From CAYQJL01 sp964573295 (GTDB lineage: Bacteria; Eisenbacteria; RBG-16-71-46; CAIMUX01; WJJG01), in assembly GCA_964573295.1 (NCBI GenBank), contig CAZNJE010000001.1:124001-188000 (forward strand): a DNA stretch of 64,000 nucleotides. Direction: 5' to 3'. The notes beneath the pieces are model-generated. The model had not been told where the DNA came from. It worked only from the letters and a program-made list of their open reading frames with translations, and made no database searches. A program made the translations under genes and the position numbers. Positions 34,503 to 44,149 of the stretch are shown here, piece after piece. Position 1 is the first letter of the stretch. Each line of letters begins with the position of its first letter.

Positions 34503-35945
34503 CTAGCTCAGCTGGTCAATGTACTCGGCGCCCCTCTTGACCGCCTGCTCATTCAAAGGAATCAGCTTCGTCTTCTTGATGAAATCACCCAACGAAGACG
34601 TCACCGTCTCCATCGTATACAGCTTCGTGCGACGAGCCACGGCTCCCAACATGACCATGTTGGCGGCCTTGGTGTTGCCGAGCTCATCCGCCAACTGGGT
34701 GGCCGGAACCGGCACGGCGACAATATCGGTCCGTTTCGGTTCCACGTCAACCAGAGAGCTGTCGTAGAAGATGATACCACCTGGAACCACGTTGGGCTCG
34801 AACTTCTCGAGCGAGGGCCGGTTGAAGGCCACCAGCACATCGATCTCGGCCACCACCGGCGAACCGATCTGGTCGGTGGAGACGTGAACGCTGCAATTGG
34901 CGGTACCGCCTCGCATTTCCGGCCCGTAGGAGGGCAACCACGAGACGTGGTAGCCGGCGTTCATGCCGGTGGCGGCAATCCCCAGGCCCAAAAGGAGGAC
35001 GCCCTGACCCCCGAAACCGGCCACCTTGAAGGCCGGATTCCGCCAGGCTTCTTCCATGTGGTCCATGGTAGCGACCTCGGCCTGCGCCTTCGTCGCATCC
35101 GGTTCGGGAATCTCGATCAGGTTGTGGATGTTCTCGGTAAGCCACTTGGCCGGCGGGCGGGGATTGGACTCGACCTCCTCACCCCGGTCGCGATAGCAGC
35201 CCAGCGGGAAGATCGGTTCCATGGCATCGCCGATCCACTTGCGCGCCTCCACCGGCGGCAGCCCCCAGCCGGTGGGACAAGGAGCAAGGATCTCGACCAG
35301 ACTGAACCCCTTCCCCTCCATCTGGTACTTGATGGCCTTCTTCACCGCCCGGCGCGCCTTGGCATTGTGCTTGGGACTCTCGAGCGAGACGCGCTCCACG
35401 TAGACCGGCGCACGGAGCGCGTTGATCAACTCGGCCACCTGGACCGGATAGCCTTCGTTGCCCACCGAGCGGCCGTAGGGCGTCGTCGTGGTGCGCTGGC
35501 CCTCCAGCGTCGTGGGCGCCATCTGGCCACCCGTCATGCCGTAGATGGCGTTGTTGACGAAGATGACCGTCATGTTCTCGCCGCGATTGGCGGCGTGGAC
35601 GATCTCGGCGGTTCCGATGGCGGCCAGGTCACCGTCACCCTGATACGAGATGACAATGCTGTCGGGGTGAGTACGCTTGACCCCGGTCGCCACCGCCGGC
35701 GCGCGGCCGTGCGCGGCCTGGATGTTGCCGGTATCGAAGTAGTAGTAGGCGAACACGCTGCACCCGACCGGGCTGACGAAGATGGTCCGGTCCTGGATAC
35801 CAAGATCGGCCACCGCCTCACTGATGAACTTGTGGATATTGCCGTGGCCGCATCCGGGGCAGTAGTGGATGACGTCCTTGCTGGCGCCCGGCTTGCGCTC
35901 GTAGACCGGGTAGAAGGCCTTCGGCTTCTCGAACTTGACCTGCAT
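34503..35945 (-). CDS. 2-oxoacid:ferredoxin oxidoreductase, fused beta (TPP) and gamma subunits
   Basis: About 480 aa from ATG 35945 with AGGAGG upstream. Residues 1-250 are the TPP-binding beta part: HYCPGCGHGNIH, the TPP motif YQGDGDLAAIGTAEIVHAAN and NNAIYGMTGGQMAPTT. Residues about 305-480 are the gamma part: VAGFGGQGVLLLGLGIA, SYGPEMRGGTANCSV and DVLVAFN. With the alpha subunit VorB and ferredoxin encoded just upstream it forms a CoA-dependent oxidoreductase for branched-chain or 2-oxoglutarate-type acids; substrate is not decided by sequence. Beta-gamma fusions of this type are common in anaerobes. Confidence 0.9.
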   Translation of the reverse strand: MQVKFEKPKAFYPVYERKPGASKDVIHYCPGCGHGNIHKFISEAVADLGIQDRTIFVSPVGCSVFAYYYFDTGNIQAAHGRAPAVATGVKRTHPDSIVISYQGDGDLAAIGTAEIVHAANRGENMTVIFVNNAIYGMTGGQMAPTTLEGQRTTTTPYGRSVGNEGYPVQVAELINALRAPVYVERVSLESPKHNAKARRAVKKAIKYQMEGKGFSLVEILAPCPTGWGLPPVEARKWIGDAMEPIFPLGCYRDRGEEVESNPRPPAKWLTENIHNLIEIPEPDATKAQAEVATMDHMEEAWRNPAFKVAGFGGQGVLLLGLGIAATGMNAGYHVSWLPSYGPEMRGGTANCSVHVSTDQIGSPVVAEIDVLVAFNRPSLEKFEPNVVPGGIIFYDSSLVDVEPKRTDIVAVPVPATQLADELGNTKAANMVMLGAVARRTKLYTMETVTSSLGDFIKKTKLIPLNEQAVKRGAEYIDQLS

Positions 35946-36002
35946 GATCTTCTCCCTCCTGGCCGCCGGCCCCGTACACGGACGAGGGGACCGGCAGCAG
36001 CT

Positions 36003-37052
36003 CTATGCCAGGCGCTTCAGCGCGTCTGCTACCTCGGTCACGGTGGGGATGTTGCCACCCATGCGGCCGTAGAACTCCACCGGCTTGCGGCCCTCGATGG
36101 CCAGCTTCACGTCCTTGACCATCTGGCCGTTGTTCATCTCGACCGTTACGAACTTACCGATCCGGTCGGTCTCGGCCAGCTTCCGCAGCTTCTGCTCGGG
36201 GAAAGGCCACAACGTGATCGGACGCAGGAGGCCGATCTTCAGCCCTTCCTTGCGAAGCTGGTCGATCGCCGATCGCAGCACCCGGGCCACGATCCCAAAG
36301 CCGACGGCCACGAGGTCGGCATCCTCGATCCGGTACTCCTCGAAACGCACCTCATTCTTCGTGATCTCGGCGTACTTCTCCTGCAGATGCAGGTTGTGCG
36401 CCTCGAGCTCATCGCCATCGAGGAAGATCGAGGAGACCAGGTTCTTGCGCGGTCCCTCGCCCACGCCGACGGTCCAGTCTTTCTTCGGCGCCGCCACTGC
36501 GGTGTCCGGGAAGGAGACCGGCTCCATCATCTGGCCGGTCGCGCCGTCGGAAAGGATGAAGACCGGGCCGCGGTACTTGTCGGCCAGCTCGAACGCCAAC
36601 ACCGTGAGATCACACATCTCCTGCACCGAATTGGGCGCCAGCACGATGTTCTTGTAGTTGCCGTGGCCGCCGCCCCAGACGACCTGATGATAGTCGCCCT
36701 GCTCGGGAGCGATATTGCCCAGGCCGGGACCGCCGCGGACGATCGAGACGATCACGCACGGCAACTCGGCGCCGGCGATGTAGGAAACGCCCTCCATCTT
36801 GAGGCTGATGCCCGGCCCCGAGGACGCGGTCATGACGCGCGCTCCGGCGCCGGAAGCGCCGTAGACCATGTTGATCGCGGCCACCTCGCTTTCGGCCTGC
36901 AGGAACGTCCCGCCCACCTTCGGCATGTACTTGGCCGCGGTCTCCGCGATCTCGCTCGCGGGGGTGATCGGATAGCCGAAATAGACGCGGCATCCGGCCA
37001 GAATCGCGCCGCGCACGATGGCATCGTTGCCTTTGAGCAGTGCCTTCGCCAT
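36003..37052 (-). CDS. vorB: 2-oxoacid:ferredoxin oxidoreductase alpha subunit (VorB/KorA type)
   Basis: About 349 aa from ATG 37052 with GGGAGGAAGTG upstream. Pyrimidine-domain motifs GNDAIVRGAILAGCRVYFGY, PITPASEIAE and TASSGPGISLKMEGVSYIAG are typical of the alpha subunit of VorB length (about 350 aa), shorter than full pyruvate:ferredoxin oxidoreductases. KVTVEMN-like FVTVEMNNGQMVKDVKLAIEG is near the end. The gene sits between ferredoxin and the beta-gamma gene, so the three form the vor/kor operon. Confidence 0.92.
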   Translation of the reverse strand: MAKALLKGNDAIVRGAILAGCRVYFGYPITPASEIAETAAKYMPKVGGTFLQAESEVAAINMVYGASGAGARVMTASSGPGISLKMEGVSYIAGAELPCVIVSIVRGGPGLGNIAPEQGDYHQVVWGGGHGNYKNIVLAPNSVQEMCDLTVLAFELADKYRGPVFILSDGATGQMMEPVSFPDTAVAAPKKDWTVGVGEGPRKNLVSSIFLDGDELEAHNLHLQEKYAEITKNEVRFEEYRIEDADLVAVGFGIVARVLRSAIDQLRKEGLKIGLLRPITLWPFPEQKLRKLAETDRIGKFVTVEMNNGQMVKDVKLAIEGRKPVEFYGRMGGNIPTVTEVADALKRLA

Positions 37053-37100
37053 CACTTCCTCCCTACTCTATGGCGGCCTTCTAAGGCGCGCGCCGTGATG

Positions 37101-37361
37101 TTACTCGCCCTCTTCCAACTTGTAGACCGTGATGGCCCCCGGCTCCGGACAGGCATAGAAGCAGATGCCGCAAGCGATACAGCCCTCGCCCTTGTAGGCG
37201 GCCGGGCGGTAGCCGACGCGATTGAGCTTCGGGGAGAATTCCAGGACCTGTTGCGGACAGTCGGCGATGCAGCAGCCGCAGCCCTTGCATTCATCCTCGC
37301 GGATCTTCACGAATCCGCGCGTCTTGCCGCCGGTCTTCTTCGGTGTTGCTTGTGTAGACAT
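37101..37361 (-). CDS. ferredoxin-like subunit with two 4Fe-4S clusters
   Basis: About 86 aa from ATG 37361 with GGAGGAAACC upstream; the longer frame to 37439 lacks support. Two cluster motifs, CKGCGCCIADCP and CIACGICFYACPEP, are of the 4Fe-4S dicluster type. It is the first gene of the oxidoreductase operon and would be the electron acceptor subunit (delta/VorD) passing electrons to a soluble ferredoxin. Confidence 0.93.
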   Translation of the reverse strand: MSTQATPKKTGGKTRGFVKIREDECKGCGCCIADCPQQVLEFSPKLNRVGYRPAAYKGEGCIACGICFYACPEPGAITVYKLEEGE

Positions 37362-37595
37362 ATGGGTTTCCTCCAGATCTGTATGAAGGCCGCCCAAACG
37401 GGGCCGCCCCAGCAGGCCGTGCCCGGTCAGCCACACCACGTGGGGCGCTTCAAGAAGGCGTCGGAGACGGCATTGGTACCAGGGAACACCTGAGCCTAGG
37501 GGATCGAACCCCCAGCGTCAAGGCGGGGCTTCTTATGTCTTGGATAGCGATTCCGCGGACCTGGTCCAAGGTTAGAGCCGAACAAGTGCCATCGT

Positions 37596-37651
37596 TCGCG
37601 CGGTGCCCATGGCGCGGTGCCCGTCGCGCGGTGCCCATGGCGCGGTGCCTG
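37596..37651. repeat. 28-bp tandem repeat in 37362-37842 intergenic region
   Basis: Two 28-bp copies (37596-37623 and 37624-37651) differ at one base, and each contains two 14-bp half-repeats. Similar GGCAGCC/GCGCGG motifs continue to about 37690. The 480-bp gap contains no credible gene. Confidence 0.85.
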
Positions 37652-37728
37652 CCCCCGCGGCAGCCATCGCGCGGCAGCCACCCTACAGTGCCCATCGCAT
37701 GGTTCCCGCGTAGCGCGCCGGTCACGTT

Positions 37729-37803
37729 CAAACGGGGCAGAACATGCGTCCTACCCCGTTTGGGTCGTGCCCGAGCGAGTCGCAGCGAGCTGACCCGCTC
37801 GGG
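37729..37803 (-). terminator. tandem hairpins downstream of the beta-helix gene
   Basis: CAAACGGGG (37729-37737) pairs perfectly with CCCCGTTTG (37754-37762), and CCCGAGCG (37770-37777) with CGCTCGGG (37796-37803). A third short GGGG/CCCC hairpin lies at 37807-37820. They sit 40-115 bp past the stop of the 1077-aa gene. No T tract. Confidence 0.55.
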
Positions 37804-37842
37804 TGTGGGGGAACCTCCCCTGATTGTACCCCGCCAGAGCGC

Positions 37843-40800
37843 CTAACGGTAGTGGAACAGCTTGACCGATTGCCCGACCTCGCCGGCGCGGAAGGTGCAC
37901 AAGTACACCCCGACCGCCGCGCGGCCGCCCCGGTCGAGCGAACCATCCCAGGACACCTGATGGATGCCGGGCTCGAGCGTCCGGTCCACCAGGGTCCGCA
38001 CCAAGCGGCCACTGGCATCATAGATCAACAGCGACACATTGCTCTCCTCCGCCAGAGCGAAGTCGAGGCGCGTCATCCCCAGGAACGGATTCGGACGGGC
38101 GCCCAAGAGAGCGGTCGTCTCCGGACGCACCGCCGGCGCCGAGGCCGGCGCCCGCTCATCCGCATCGGTCAGCGCCGCGGCGTCCTCGCCGAAGCGAGCG
38201 TTCCCGACACCCCGCAGCTCACCGGTCTGTAGCACGGGCATCGCCGCGGCGGGATCGGTCACCCGGAAGCGAAGGGTCGCCACCTCGCCGCTGCCGCCGA
38301 AGGTCGTCCCGGTCCCCAGCAAGACCGCGTCGAAGACCAGGCGTCCACTGAAATCGTTGTGAGCGGCGAAAACCGGCCCACTCTGGCCGAGCCACTCGCT
38401 CTGCGCGACGTCCAGCAGCATCAGGCCGGCGGCGTCATAGGCGATCACGGCGTGCATGCCCTTCACCGAGGCGGTGTTCTCTTCAAGTACCAGGCGCGCC
38501 TCGATCAGACTGCGATCCGCCATTTGCTGCGGCGCAGTACGGAGGACGAGCACCGGCTCCTCGCCGGCCGGCGTTTCGCGAACCGTGCTGATGGGCGATG
38601 GACCGCTGGCCGAAACCAGGCCGTAGTTGATGGCAAGCATCATCAGGTCTTCGAAACCCACTTCGTTGTCGGTGGCCGGACGTCCATCGACCGTGTAGTC
38701 GGTGGTCGGCCCCACATCGCAGTCGGGCAGGTACTCCGGATCGCCTTCGGCACCGAAGTAACTGGAACCCATGCGGGAGATGTCCTGCGTAGTGACCAGG
38801 TTGTCTACTTCTTCACCTGCACCGGAACCCGTCACATCGCCCAGGTGATAGCTCAGCGTACCGCCGGTGCGGTTCGAGGCCGCCGACCAGTTGCCGCAGG
38901 CATCCTGGGTGAAGACGACGTAATACCAGAAGTCACGCGCCGCCGGGTCGTCGTCTTCGCCACTGGTGGTGACCGTGGTGAGCTCCCAGGGCGCACTCGG
39001 CGGATAGGCGGGGACCGGCGGCTCAACACCGGTGCCGTCGTCGTACTCGGGATAGTCACCGAAGGGCGCGCGATAGACCTCGACCACTTCGGCGTCGGCC
39101 GGCGGGGTGAAGGTCACGGTGATCGGGGTCGTCCCGTCGTCGTCGTTGCCCGACTTGACCTGGGTCGCGCCCAGATCGGCCACCGCCACCGGAGCCTCGG
39201 TGTCGACGGTGATCTCGGCGTCGGCACCGGGCACGGCAGGAACAGCGACATTCTCGCAATCGCGAAGATCGACGCTGGCGACCGAGATGACGCCGGTGCC
39301 GTCGGACTGCCCGGGCTTCTTCTCGACATCGATGTAGAACAACATGCCAGGCGAGCTGCTGGGTCCGCAGGGTTCGCCCAGGATCGCGCAGTCGACCTTG
39401 TAGGTGCCGGCCGAGAGCTCGGTGGCGGCGAAGTAGGTGGTCCACACCGGGGGATCCCCGCCATTGAGGTAGGTCCCCTCGGTGATGGCCGACACGCCGC
39501 CGGCCAGCTGAACCTCCTCGCTCAGGCTGAAGACCACGCTGAATCCGCGCAGCTCGGCCGTATCGGTGCGGTCCAGCACGAAAGGAATGTCCTCGATGAC
39601 GGTGTTCTCGGTCGAGAGGCACTCACCGGGCTGGAGCGGGCCCACGGTGTTCGCATCGCGCTGCAGACCGCAGACCACCTGCGTGTCGGTGCCGCAGATC
39701 AGCATGGGTTCATGCTGGACCTCCTCGCCCAGGATCGGGTCACCGATGCCGATCGGCGGCGGTCCGCCCGGGTCGCCCCACCAGCAGTAGGTCGCATCCT
39801 GCGCGTTCGGGCTGAACCGATTGTCGAACCCGGCCAGCGCGTTGCCGAAGACAGCGGCCTCGTGCATGTTCACCTGGGCGTCGCCGTCAGTGCGGACCCC
39901 GGTGGCCCACATCGTGACCGTGGCCTGCTCGATCATCACCTCCACCGGCATCTCGTCGCCGTAGGCGCGAATGCCGATCAGATTCTCATCGGTTCCGTCC
40001 CCTCCGGGCCCGCCGAGGCAGAGCTCGGTCAGGTGGGCCGTCGTGAACGTTTCACGCCCCAGCACCCAGATGCCCACTTGGTGGTACCCCTGGAAGTTCA
40101 CGTTGTGGACTTCGAAATCGCCGCCGGCGAGCACCAGGCCCGCGTAACGGTTCTCGATGAGCAGGTTTGCCCCGATCGCAGCGCTCCCGTGCGCGGTCAA
40201 GGCTGCGTCATTCTGCGTAAGGGAGTTGTCGCTGATCTGGCAGGCCGCATCGGCGTCCTCCAGTAGAATCCCCGCCGATTGGACCTGTGTCAGCGGATCC
40301 GGTCCGGCCTCGGGATCGCTGGAAAGATGCCAACAGACCTCGTTTTCCAGCAAGACGGCGTAGGCCCCGTCCCGAACGTGAATGCCGATCGGCGTCGCCG
40401 CGCCGAGATCGTAGCCCGGCCCGTGGAGCGCGCACTGCCCGGCCTCGAGGGACAGGTCGGCGCCGCTCGCCAGCACAGCCCCCTTCTGGTAGGCGTCAAT
40501 GTAGCAACCCGTGAGCGTCACCGCGCGGGCGGTCCCCGCGTCGGCAACGGCGATGACGCCGTAGCCGTTCGTGGCCGCCGTCACCGGCATCTCGCGCAGG
40601 CGGGTGATCTCGACCCCGCTCAGCATCGCATCGGCATCGTGGATGGCCACGCCGACGAAGCACTCGTTCCCCGCGCCGAGGTTCAGACCATCGACCACCA
40701 GATTCTCGAGCGCAACGCCCGAGGCGTCATGAACATAGACAATCGGCTTCAGGGGCGCGCCCGCGAAGACGAAGCGCGTCTCGAGCGTTTCCGGAGAGGC

Positions 40801-41076
40801 CAGTGTGGCCCCGCCGGCCTCGCCCACCAGAGCGACCTCCTTCTCGATGACGACCTGCTCCGTGTAGGATCCCGGCGCAATACTGATCAGATCCCCCGCG
40901 ACGGAGGCATCGATCGCCGCCTGGATCGTGGGGTACTCGCTGGGAACGAGCAATGTATCCGCGCCGGCCACGCCCGTGACCAGCAACCACCCCGCGACCA
41001 GCAGCCACCCCGCGAAGAGCGTGGGTAGCCCGCCGGTGACGGGCACGGCCTCTCGGTAGCTATGCTTATCTTTCAT
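37843..41076 (-). CDS. secreted right-handed beta-helix protein with dockerin-like repeats and FlgD-like C-terminal sorting domain
   Basis: About 1077 aa from ATG 41076 with AGGAGG 6 nt upstream. A signal peptide (about 15-38) contains an internal duplication (WLLVAGWLLVTG). Beta-helix strands start with VPSEYPTIQAAIDASVAGD and run to about residue 440. A cohesin/fibronectin-like region lies near 460-700. Residues about 740-810 hold a dockerin-like GDVTGSG and two Asp-rich loops. A second all-beta module follows. The end is a FlgD/Por-type domain: GARPNPFLGMTRLDF, LLIYDASGRLVRTL, GVYLCTFRAGE. It is probably a surface or exported structural/adhesion protein rather than an enzyme: no catalytic motif seen. 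Confidence 0.85.
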   Translation of the reverse strand: MKDKHSYREAVPVTGGLPTLFAGWLLVAGWLLVTGVAGADTLLVPSEYPTIQAAIDASVAGDLISIAPGSYTEQVVIEKEVALVGEAGGATLASPETLETRFVFAGAPLKPIVYVHDASGVALENLVVDGLNLGAGNECFVGVAIHDADAMLSGVEITRLREMPVTAATNGYGVIAVADAGTARAVTLTGCYIDAYQKGAVLASGADLSLEAGQCALHGPGYDLGAATPIGIHVRDGAYAVLLENEVCWHLSSDPEAGPDPLTQVQSAGILLEDADAACQISDNSLTQNDAALTAHGSAAIGANLLIENRYAGLVLAGGDFEVHNVNFQGYHQVGIWVLGRETFTTAHLTELCLGGPGGDGTDENLIGIRAYGDEMPVEVMIEQATVTMWATGVRTDGDAQVNMHEAAVFGNALAGFDNRFSPNAQDATYCWWGDPGGPPPIGIGDPILGEEVQHEPMLICGTDTQVVCGLQRDANTVGPLQPGECLSTENTVIEDIPFVLDRTDTAELRGFSVVFSLSEEVQLAGGVSAITEGTYLNGGDPPVWTTYFAATELSAGTYKVDCAILGEPCGPSSSPGMLFYIDVEKKPGQSDGTGVISVASVDLRDCENVAVPAVPGADAEITVDTEAPVAVADLGATQVKSGNDDDGTTPITVTFTPPADAEVVEVYRAPFGDYPEYDDGTGVEPPVPAYPPSAPWELTTVTTSGEDDDPAARDFWYYVVFTQDACGNWSAASNRTGGTLSYHLGDVTGSGAGEEVDNLVTTQDISRMGSSYFGAEGDPEYLPDCDVGPTTDYTVDGRPATDNEVGFEDLMMLAINYGLVSASGPSPISTVRETPAGEEPVLVLRTAPQQMADRSLIEARLVLEENTASVKGMHAVIAYDAAGLMLLDVAQSEWLGQSGPVFAAHNDFSGRLVFDAVLLGTGTTFGGSGEVATLRFRVTDPAAAMPVLQTGELRGVGNARFGEDAAALTDADERAPASAPAVRPETTALLGARPNPFLGMTRLDFALAEESNVSLLIYDASGRLVRTLVDRTLEPGIHQVSWDGSLDRGGRAAVGVYLCTFRAGEVGQSVKLFHYR
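40981..41016. repeat. 18-bp tandem repeat in signal peptide of beta-helix protein
   Basis: Units 40981-40998 and 40999-41016 differ at two bases. They encode the doubled GWLLVA/GWLLVT core of the signal peptide. Confidence 0.85.
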
Positions 41077-41136
41077 CTTGATCCTCCTCAAGCTCGATCC
41101 GTTGGTTTGATCCGTTCGATACCAAGAGAGGTCTGT

Positions 41137-41784
41137 CTACGGTACGAACCGAGGGGTCGGGCGCAGAATGCTGAACAGATTGTCGAACCACACATTCGTG
41201 CCCATGGCGGCGCAGCCGCCCGTTCCTTGGGTATGTGTGCCATCGGTCGCGGTGATCACCGGCAGGCCGTTGACGCACGCCTTGTGCTCGTCACCCTGCA
41301 TTTCCACACGCATCGTGTACCATGTGTTGGAGGAGTAGCTGTACGGTTCCGAAGCCAGTTCCGTATAGACGCCGTCTTCACACTTGATGAGTTTGGCCGT
41401 CGTGAGACCGGACAACACGAACAGGTAGTAGTTGCCGGGGTTGCTCAGACGGTAGACCAGGCCGAACTCGTTCGATCCGCCTCCCTTGTGTTGCACGCAG
41501 GCCTGGAGGATCGTATCCGTCCACGAGGTACCCGAAGAGGCGTAGGCCAAGCACCAGTCGCTGCCCCCGTTGTCGAGGGATTCCAGACAGGTGTCGCCGT
41601 TGCCCGGCACCCACATGTCGACCGGCATGCGGACCAACCCGCCCATGTAGCCGTTCGTGAAGCCGGAGTAGAAGAACCGGGGCCAAAGCTGGTCTGCGCA
41701 CGGTTCCATCGCCGTGGCCGCATGCACCACGCCAAAGAAGAGGGCAATACCGAGCAGGGCGGTGAGGACGCGGGATCGCTTCAT
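41137..41784 (-). CDS. secreted LamG/concanavalin-like domain protein
   Basis: About 215 aa from ATG 41784 with AGGAGG upstream. Signal peptide MKRSRVLTALLGIALFFGVV with cleavage near ATAMEP. The mature part has FGLVYRLSNPGNYYLFVLSG, TWYTMRVEMQGDEHKACVNG and GTNVWFDNLF, the strand order of jelly-roll domains that resemble LamG or DUF1080 proteins. Two or more Cys pairs may form disulfides. Binding rather than catalysis is likely, with no ligand apparent. It lies 60 bp upstream of the beta-helix gene on the same strand and may be co-expressed. Confidence 0.75.
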   Translation of the reverse strand: MKRSRVLTALLGIALFFGVVHAATAMEPCADQLWPRFFYSGFTNGYMGGLVRMPVDMWVPGNGDTCLESLDNGGSDWCLAYASSGTSWTDTILQACVQHKGGGSNEFGLVYRLSNPGNYYLFVLSGLTTAKLIKCEDGVYTELASEPYSYSSNTWYTMRVEMQGDEHKACVNGLPVITATDGTHTQGTGGCAAMGTNVWFDNLFSILRPTPRFVP

Positions 41785-42037
41785 GGCGGAATCCTCCTTT
41801 TGCTGGATGTCACTAGCAGTAGACGCCATGGGATTGGCCGGGCAAGGTGTGCACCATCGATGAAATCACAGCCACACAATCCCAAAATAATCTGGCTGGG
41901 CGGAAGGAGAGCTGTTCGTGTACGCTCGTTCACCTTCATCGCCCACAGGGCCAGTAATCACAATCGAACGCTCAAGCTATAACTCAAATTCGGGGATTTG
42001 CAAAGCCCTTTTCCTCACAGGTGCGGAGCGTACAGTT

Positions 42038-43882
42038 TTAGCGAATGCGTAACCAACCGCGGGTGGCCAGCGTGCCCCGCGCATCCCTCACACGCGCCCA
42101 GTAGAACCCGGCGCTCAAGCGGTGCGATCGTACACGGCCATCCCACCGGTAGCTCCCACCGCTCAAGTCGACGGCCCGGCGAAGGAGAAGGCGGCCATCG
42201 ACATCGAGAATCTCCAGCCATCCGGTTCCCTGCGGCTCGGCGGGTGATCCGGCATCTCCGCGTCCCCAGCTCAGCGTTACCTGCCCGCGGGTGGGTACCG
42301 GGTGGGCGCGCAGCGTGAAGGCCGGCGAGAGGTGTGAGACCGGTTGCTTCACCCCGGCCACCGTAAGGTCCATCGGAATCCAGCGCATCGACCAGTGCGT
42401 GGCCCCAGTCAGAAATGCGCCCAGGACCGCGTGAGGCTCCTGTGCGGCATCGGCGACCGAGAGTTCCCAGTAGAGCTGATCGGCTTCAGGCGTCCCCTCT
42501 GGATCGGGTAGCCCTCCCAGCGGCCCCGGAGCCAGCGGGGGTAAAGAGGGCAGCTCGAGCATGCCCGTTCCCGCCGGAGCGTAGAGGCGCCAGAGGGCAG
42601 TCGTGGGCACACTGGTGTTCTCGGGATCGATCGGCCGCAACCCGAGTACCGACCGCGTCCAGGTCGGCGGAGGATTCACGCCCGGCTGCGAAGGATCCGA
42701 CCACTGCAGCGTGCGGCCGTCCTGGAGAAGGTCCGGCACGAGGAACCAGGAATCGAGCATCTCGGTGTGCGGTAGCGCGAAACCGTCACGTTCCATGATG
42801 CCCGAGGCGAACTCCAAGGCCGCGGAGCTGTCGGCGTAGGCGCCCACCACCACGCTCACCGCATCGCTCATATCGCCGGCCGGATCACAGCCGGCCAGGG
42901 TGTAGGTCGTGCCTTCGGCGATACGGCCCTCCCGCACGCCGTAGCCGACGATCCGTTCATCGGCGCCCGCACCGATGAGGCCGCCCGATGCGGCCAGCAG
43001 ATTACTGCCGGCCGGCACCCCGACGAACTCGGCCGTGATGGCATTGCTGAGCGTGAGATCGGAAGCGATCGACAGGTTCATCGGACCGCTGACCATCACA
43101 TCCCGCTCCACACCGAGTTCGCGAATCTCGATGTCATCCAGATCGGCACCGGCGATCAGGTCATCGATGGAGATGCGCCCGCTCACGCTGCTGAAGGTCG
43201 TGGGACGGTCACCGGCCACATCCAGACGCCAAGGACTCTTCGAGAAGGTGAAGATGTAGTACTCGGTCTGGTTCGGGAGGTAGGAGTTCTCCGGAAGCTC
43301 CACCTCACCGATCACCGGAAACCCGACCATCTCGGTACCGAAACTGAAGGTCGCCCGGTCACCGAGAATGAACTCGGACGGAGATACCGCCGGCAACACG
43401 AGGGCGGCGTCGAGATAGCCGTCATTGTTCGTCGTCGAGATGCCGGAGATATCGCCCTCGACATGCGTGATCGTGCCGCCCATCGTAGGATCGATCGTGG
43501 GCGGGAAGAGCGGAAAGCTCACCTCGTTCGCGGCGGCCTGGTACAGGGTCGTATGGCCGTATCCCTCCGCGGCCACCGTCACGGTCTGGGGACCGCTGAG
43601 CGCCGGATCGTCGAAGGAAATCGTGCCGCCGGGACCGGTGAAACCGTAGTTGCCCGCGAACGGTTCACCCGAGCGGGACCCGACCAGGACGAACGCCCCC
43701 TCGAGGGGGGCCCCGGTCTGCCCGTCGATGGCCGACACCGTAAGGCTCTCCGCCCCGGCCGGTGCTGCGACGCACAGGACGGCAAAAAGCAGGCCGGCAA
43801 TCGCGACGCGCACCTTGGCTGGAACCTCAAGCCGGGGGCATTGGGCCAGAGAGGGAACCTGGGCGGTCAGGCTTGGTTTCAT
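42038..43882 (-). CDS. secreted carboxypeptidase-regulatory-like protein with FlgD-like C-terminal domain
   Basis: About 614 aa from ATG 43882 with GGGGAG upstream. A signal peptide with a long n-region (about 25-45, AIAGLLFAVLCVAAPAGA) is followed by a carboxypeptidase-regulatory-like Ig module (VSAIDGQTGAPLEGAFVLVG) up to about 120. A long beta-rich middle has no recognised domain. The C-terminus is a sorting domain with HPVPTRGQVTLSWGRG, LEILDVDGRLLLRRAVD and AGFYWARVRDARGTL. Probably exported to the outer surface. The unknown middle region (about 130-480) is the best place to look for function. Confidence 0.78.
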   Translation of the reverse strand: MKPSLTAQVPSLAQCPRLEVPAKVRVAIAGLLFAVLCVAAPAGAESLTVSAIDGQTGAPLEGAFVLVGSRSGEPFAGNYGFTGPGGTISFDDPALSGPQTVTVAAEGYGHTTLYQAAANEVSFPLFPPTIDPTMGGTITHVEGDISGISTTNNDGYLDAALVLPAVSPSEFILGDRATFSFGTEMVGFPVIGEVELPENSYLPNQTEYYIFTFSKSPWRLDVAGDRPTTFSSVSGRISIDDLIAGADLDDIEIRELGVERDVMVSGPMNLSIASDLTLSNAITAEFVGVPAGSNLLAASGGLIGAGADERIVGYGVREGRIAEGTTYTLAGCDPAGDMSDAVSVVVGAYADSSAALEFASGIMERDGFALPHTEMLDSWFLVPDLLQDGRTLQWSDPSQPGVNPPPTWTRSVLGLRPIDPENTSVPTTALWRLYAPAGTGMLELPSLPPLAPGPLGGLPDPEGTPEADQLYWELSVADAAQEPHAVLGAFLTGATHWSMRWIPMDLTVAGVKQPVSHLSPAFTLRAHPVPTRGQVTLSWGRGDAGSPAEPQGTGWLEILDVDGRLLLRRAVDLSGGSYRWDGRVRSHRLSAGFYWARVRDARGTLATRGWLRIR

Positions 43883-44149
43883 CGGTGCACTCCCCTTCGG
43901 TGAGTCCGGCGGTTTCGGCCAGGGATCCCCAGGCCGGGCTGCTCCATCTCCAGGGCAATGATAGCATATCCAGCGCAACGATAGCATACTGGGGGGAATC
44001 GGCGTGACCCGGCCGCGCCCGGTCACCTATCATGATCCGGCTGTCGTCAGGTTCCGTCGTCGATCGTGGTTGTGCTCTTGGGCGGGCACGGTCATCCATC
44101 GTGGTTCGGCTCCGGCCGGGCCCACTCGAATCCAAGGAGGACACGAGCG

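Noticed and set aside
34884..37493. 869-aa plus-strand frame
   Set aside because: Antisense to three well-supported oxidoreductase genes.
37480..37560. tRNA T-arm-like sequence (GGTTCGATCCC on the minus strand) near a hairpin
   Set aside because: No matching acceptor, D or anticodon arms can be formed with the upstream bases, and a CCA end is missing.
38359..40266. 635-aa plus-strand frame
   Set aside because: Antisense shadow of the beta-helix gene; no plausible fold or ribosome site.
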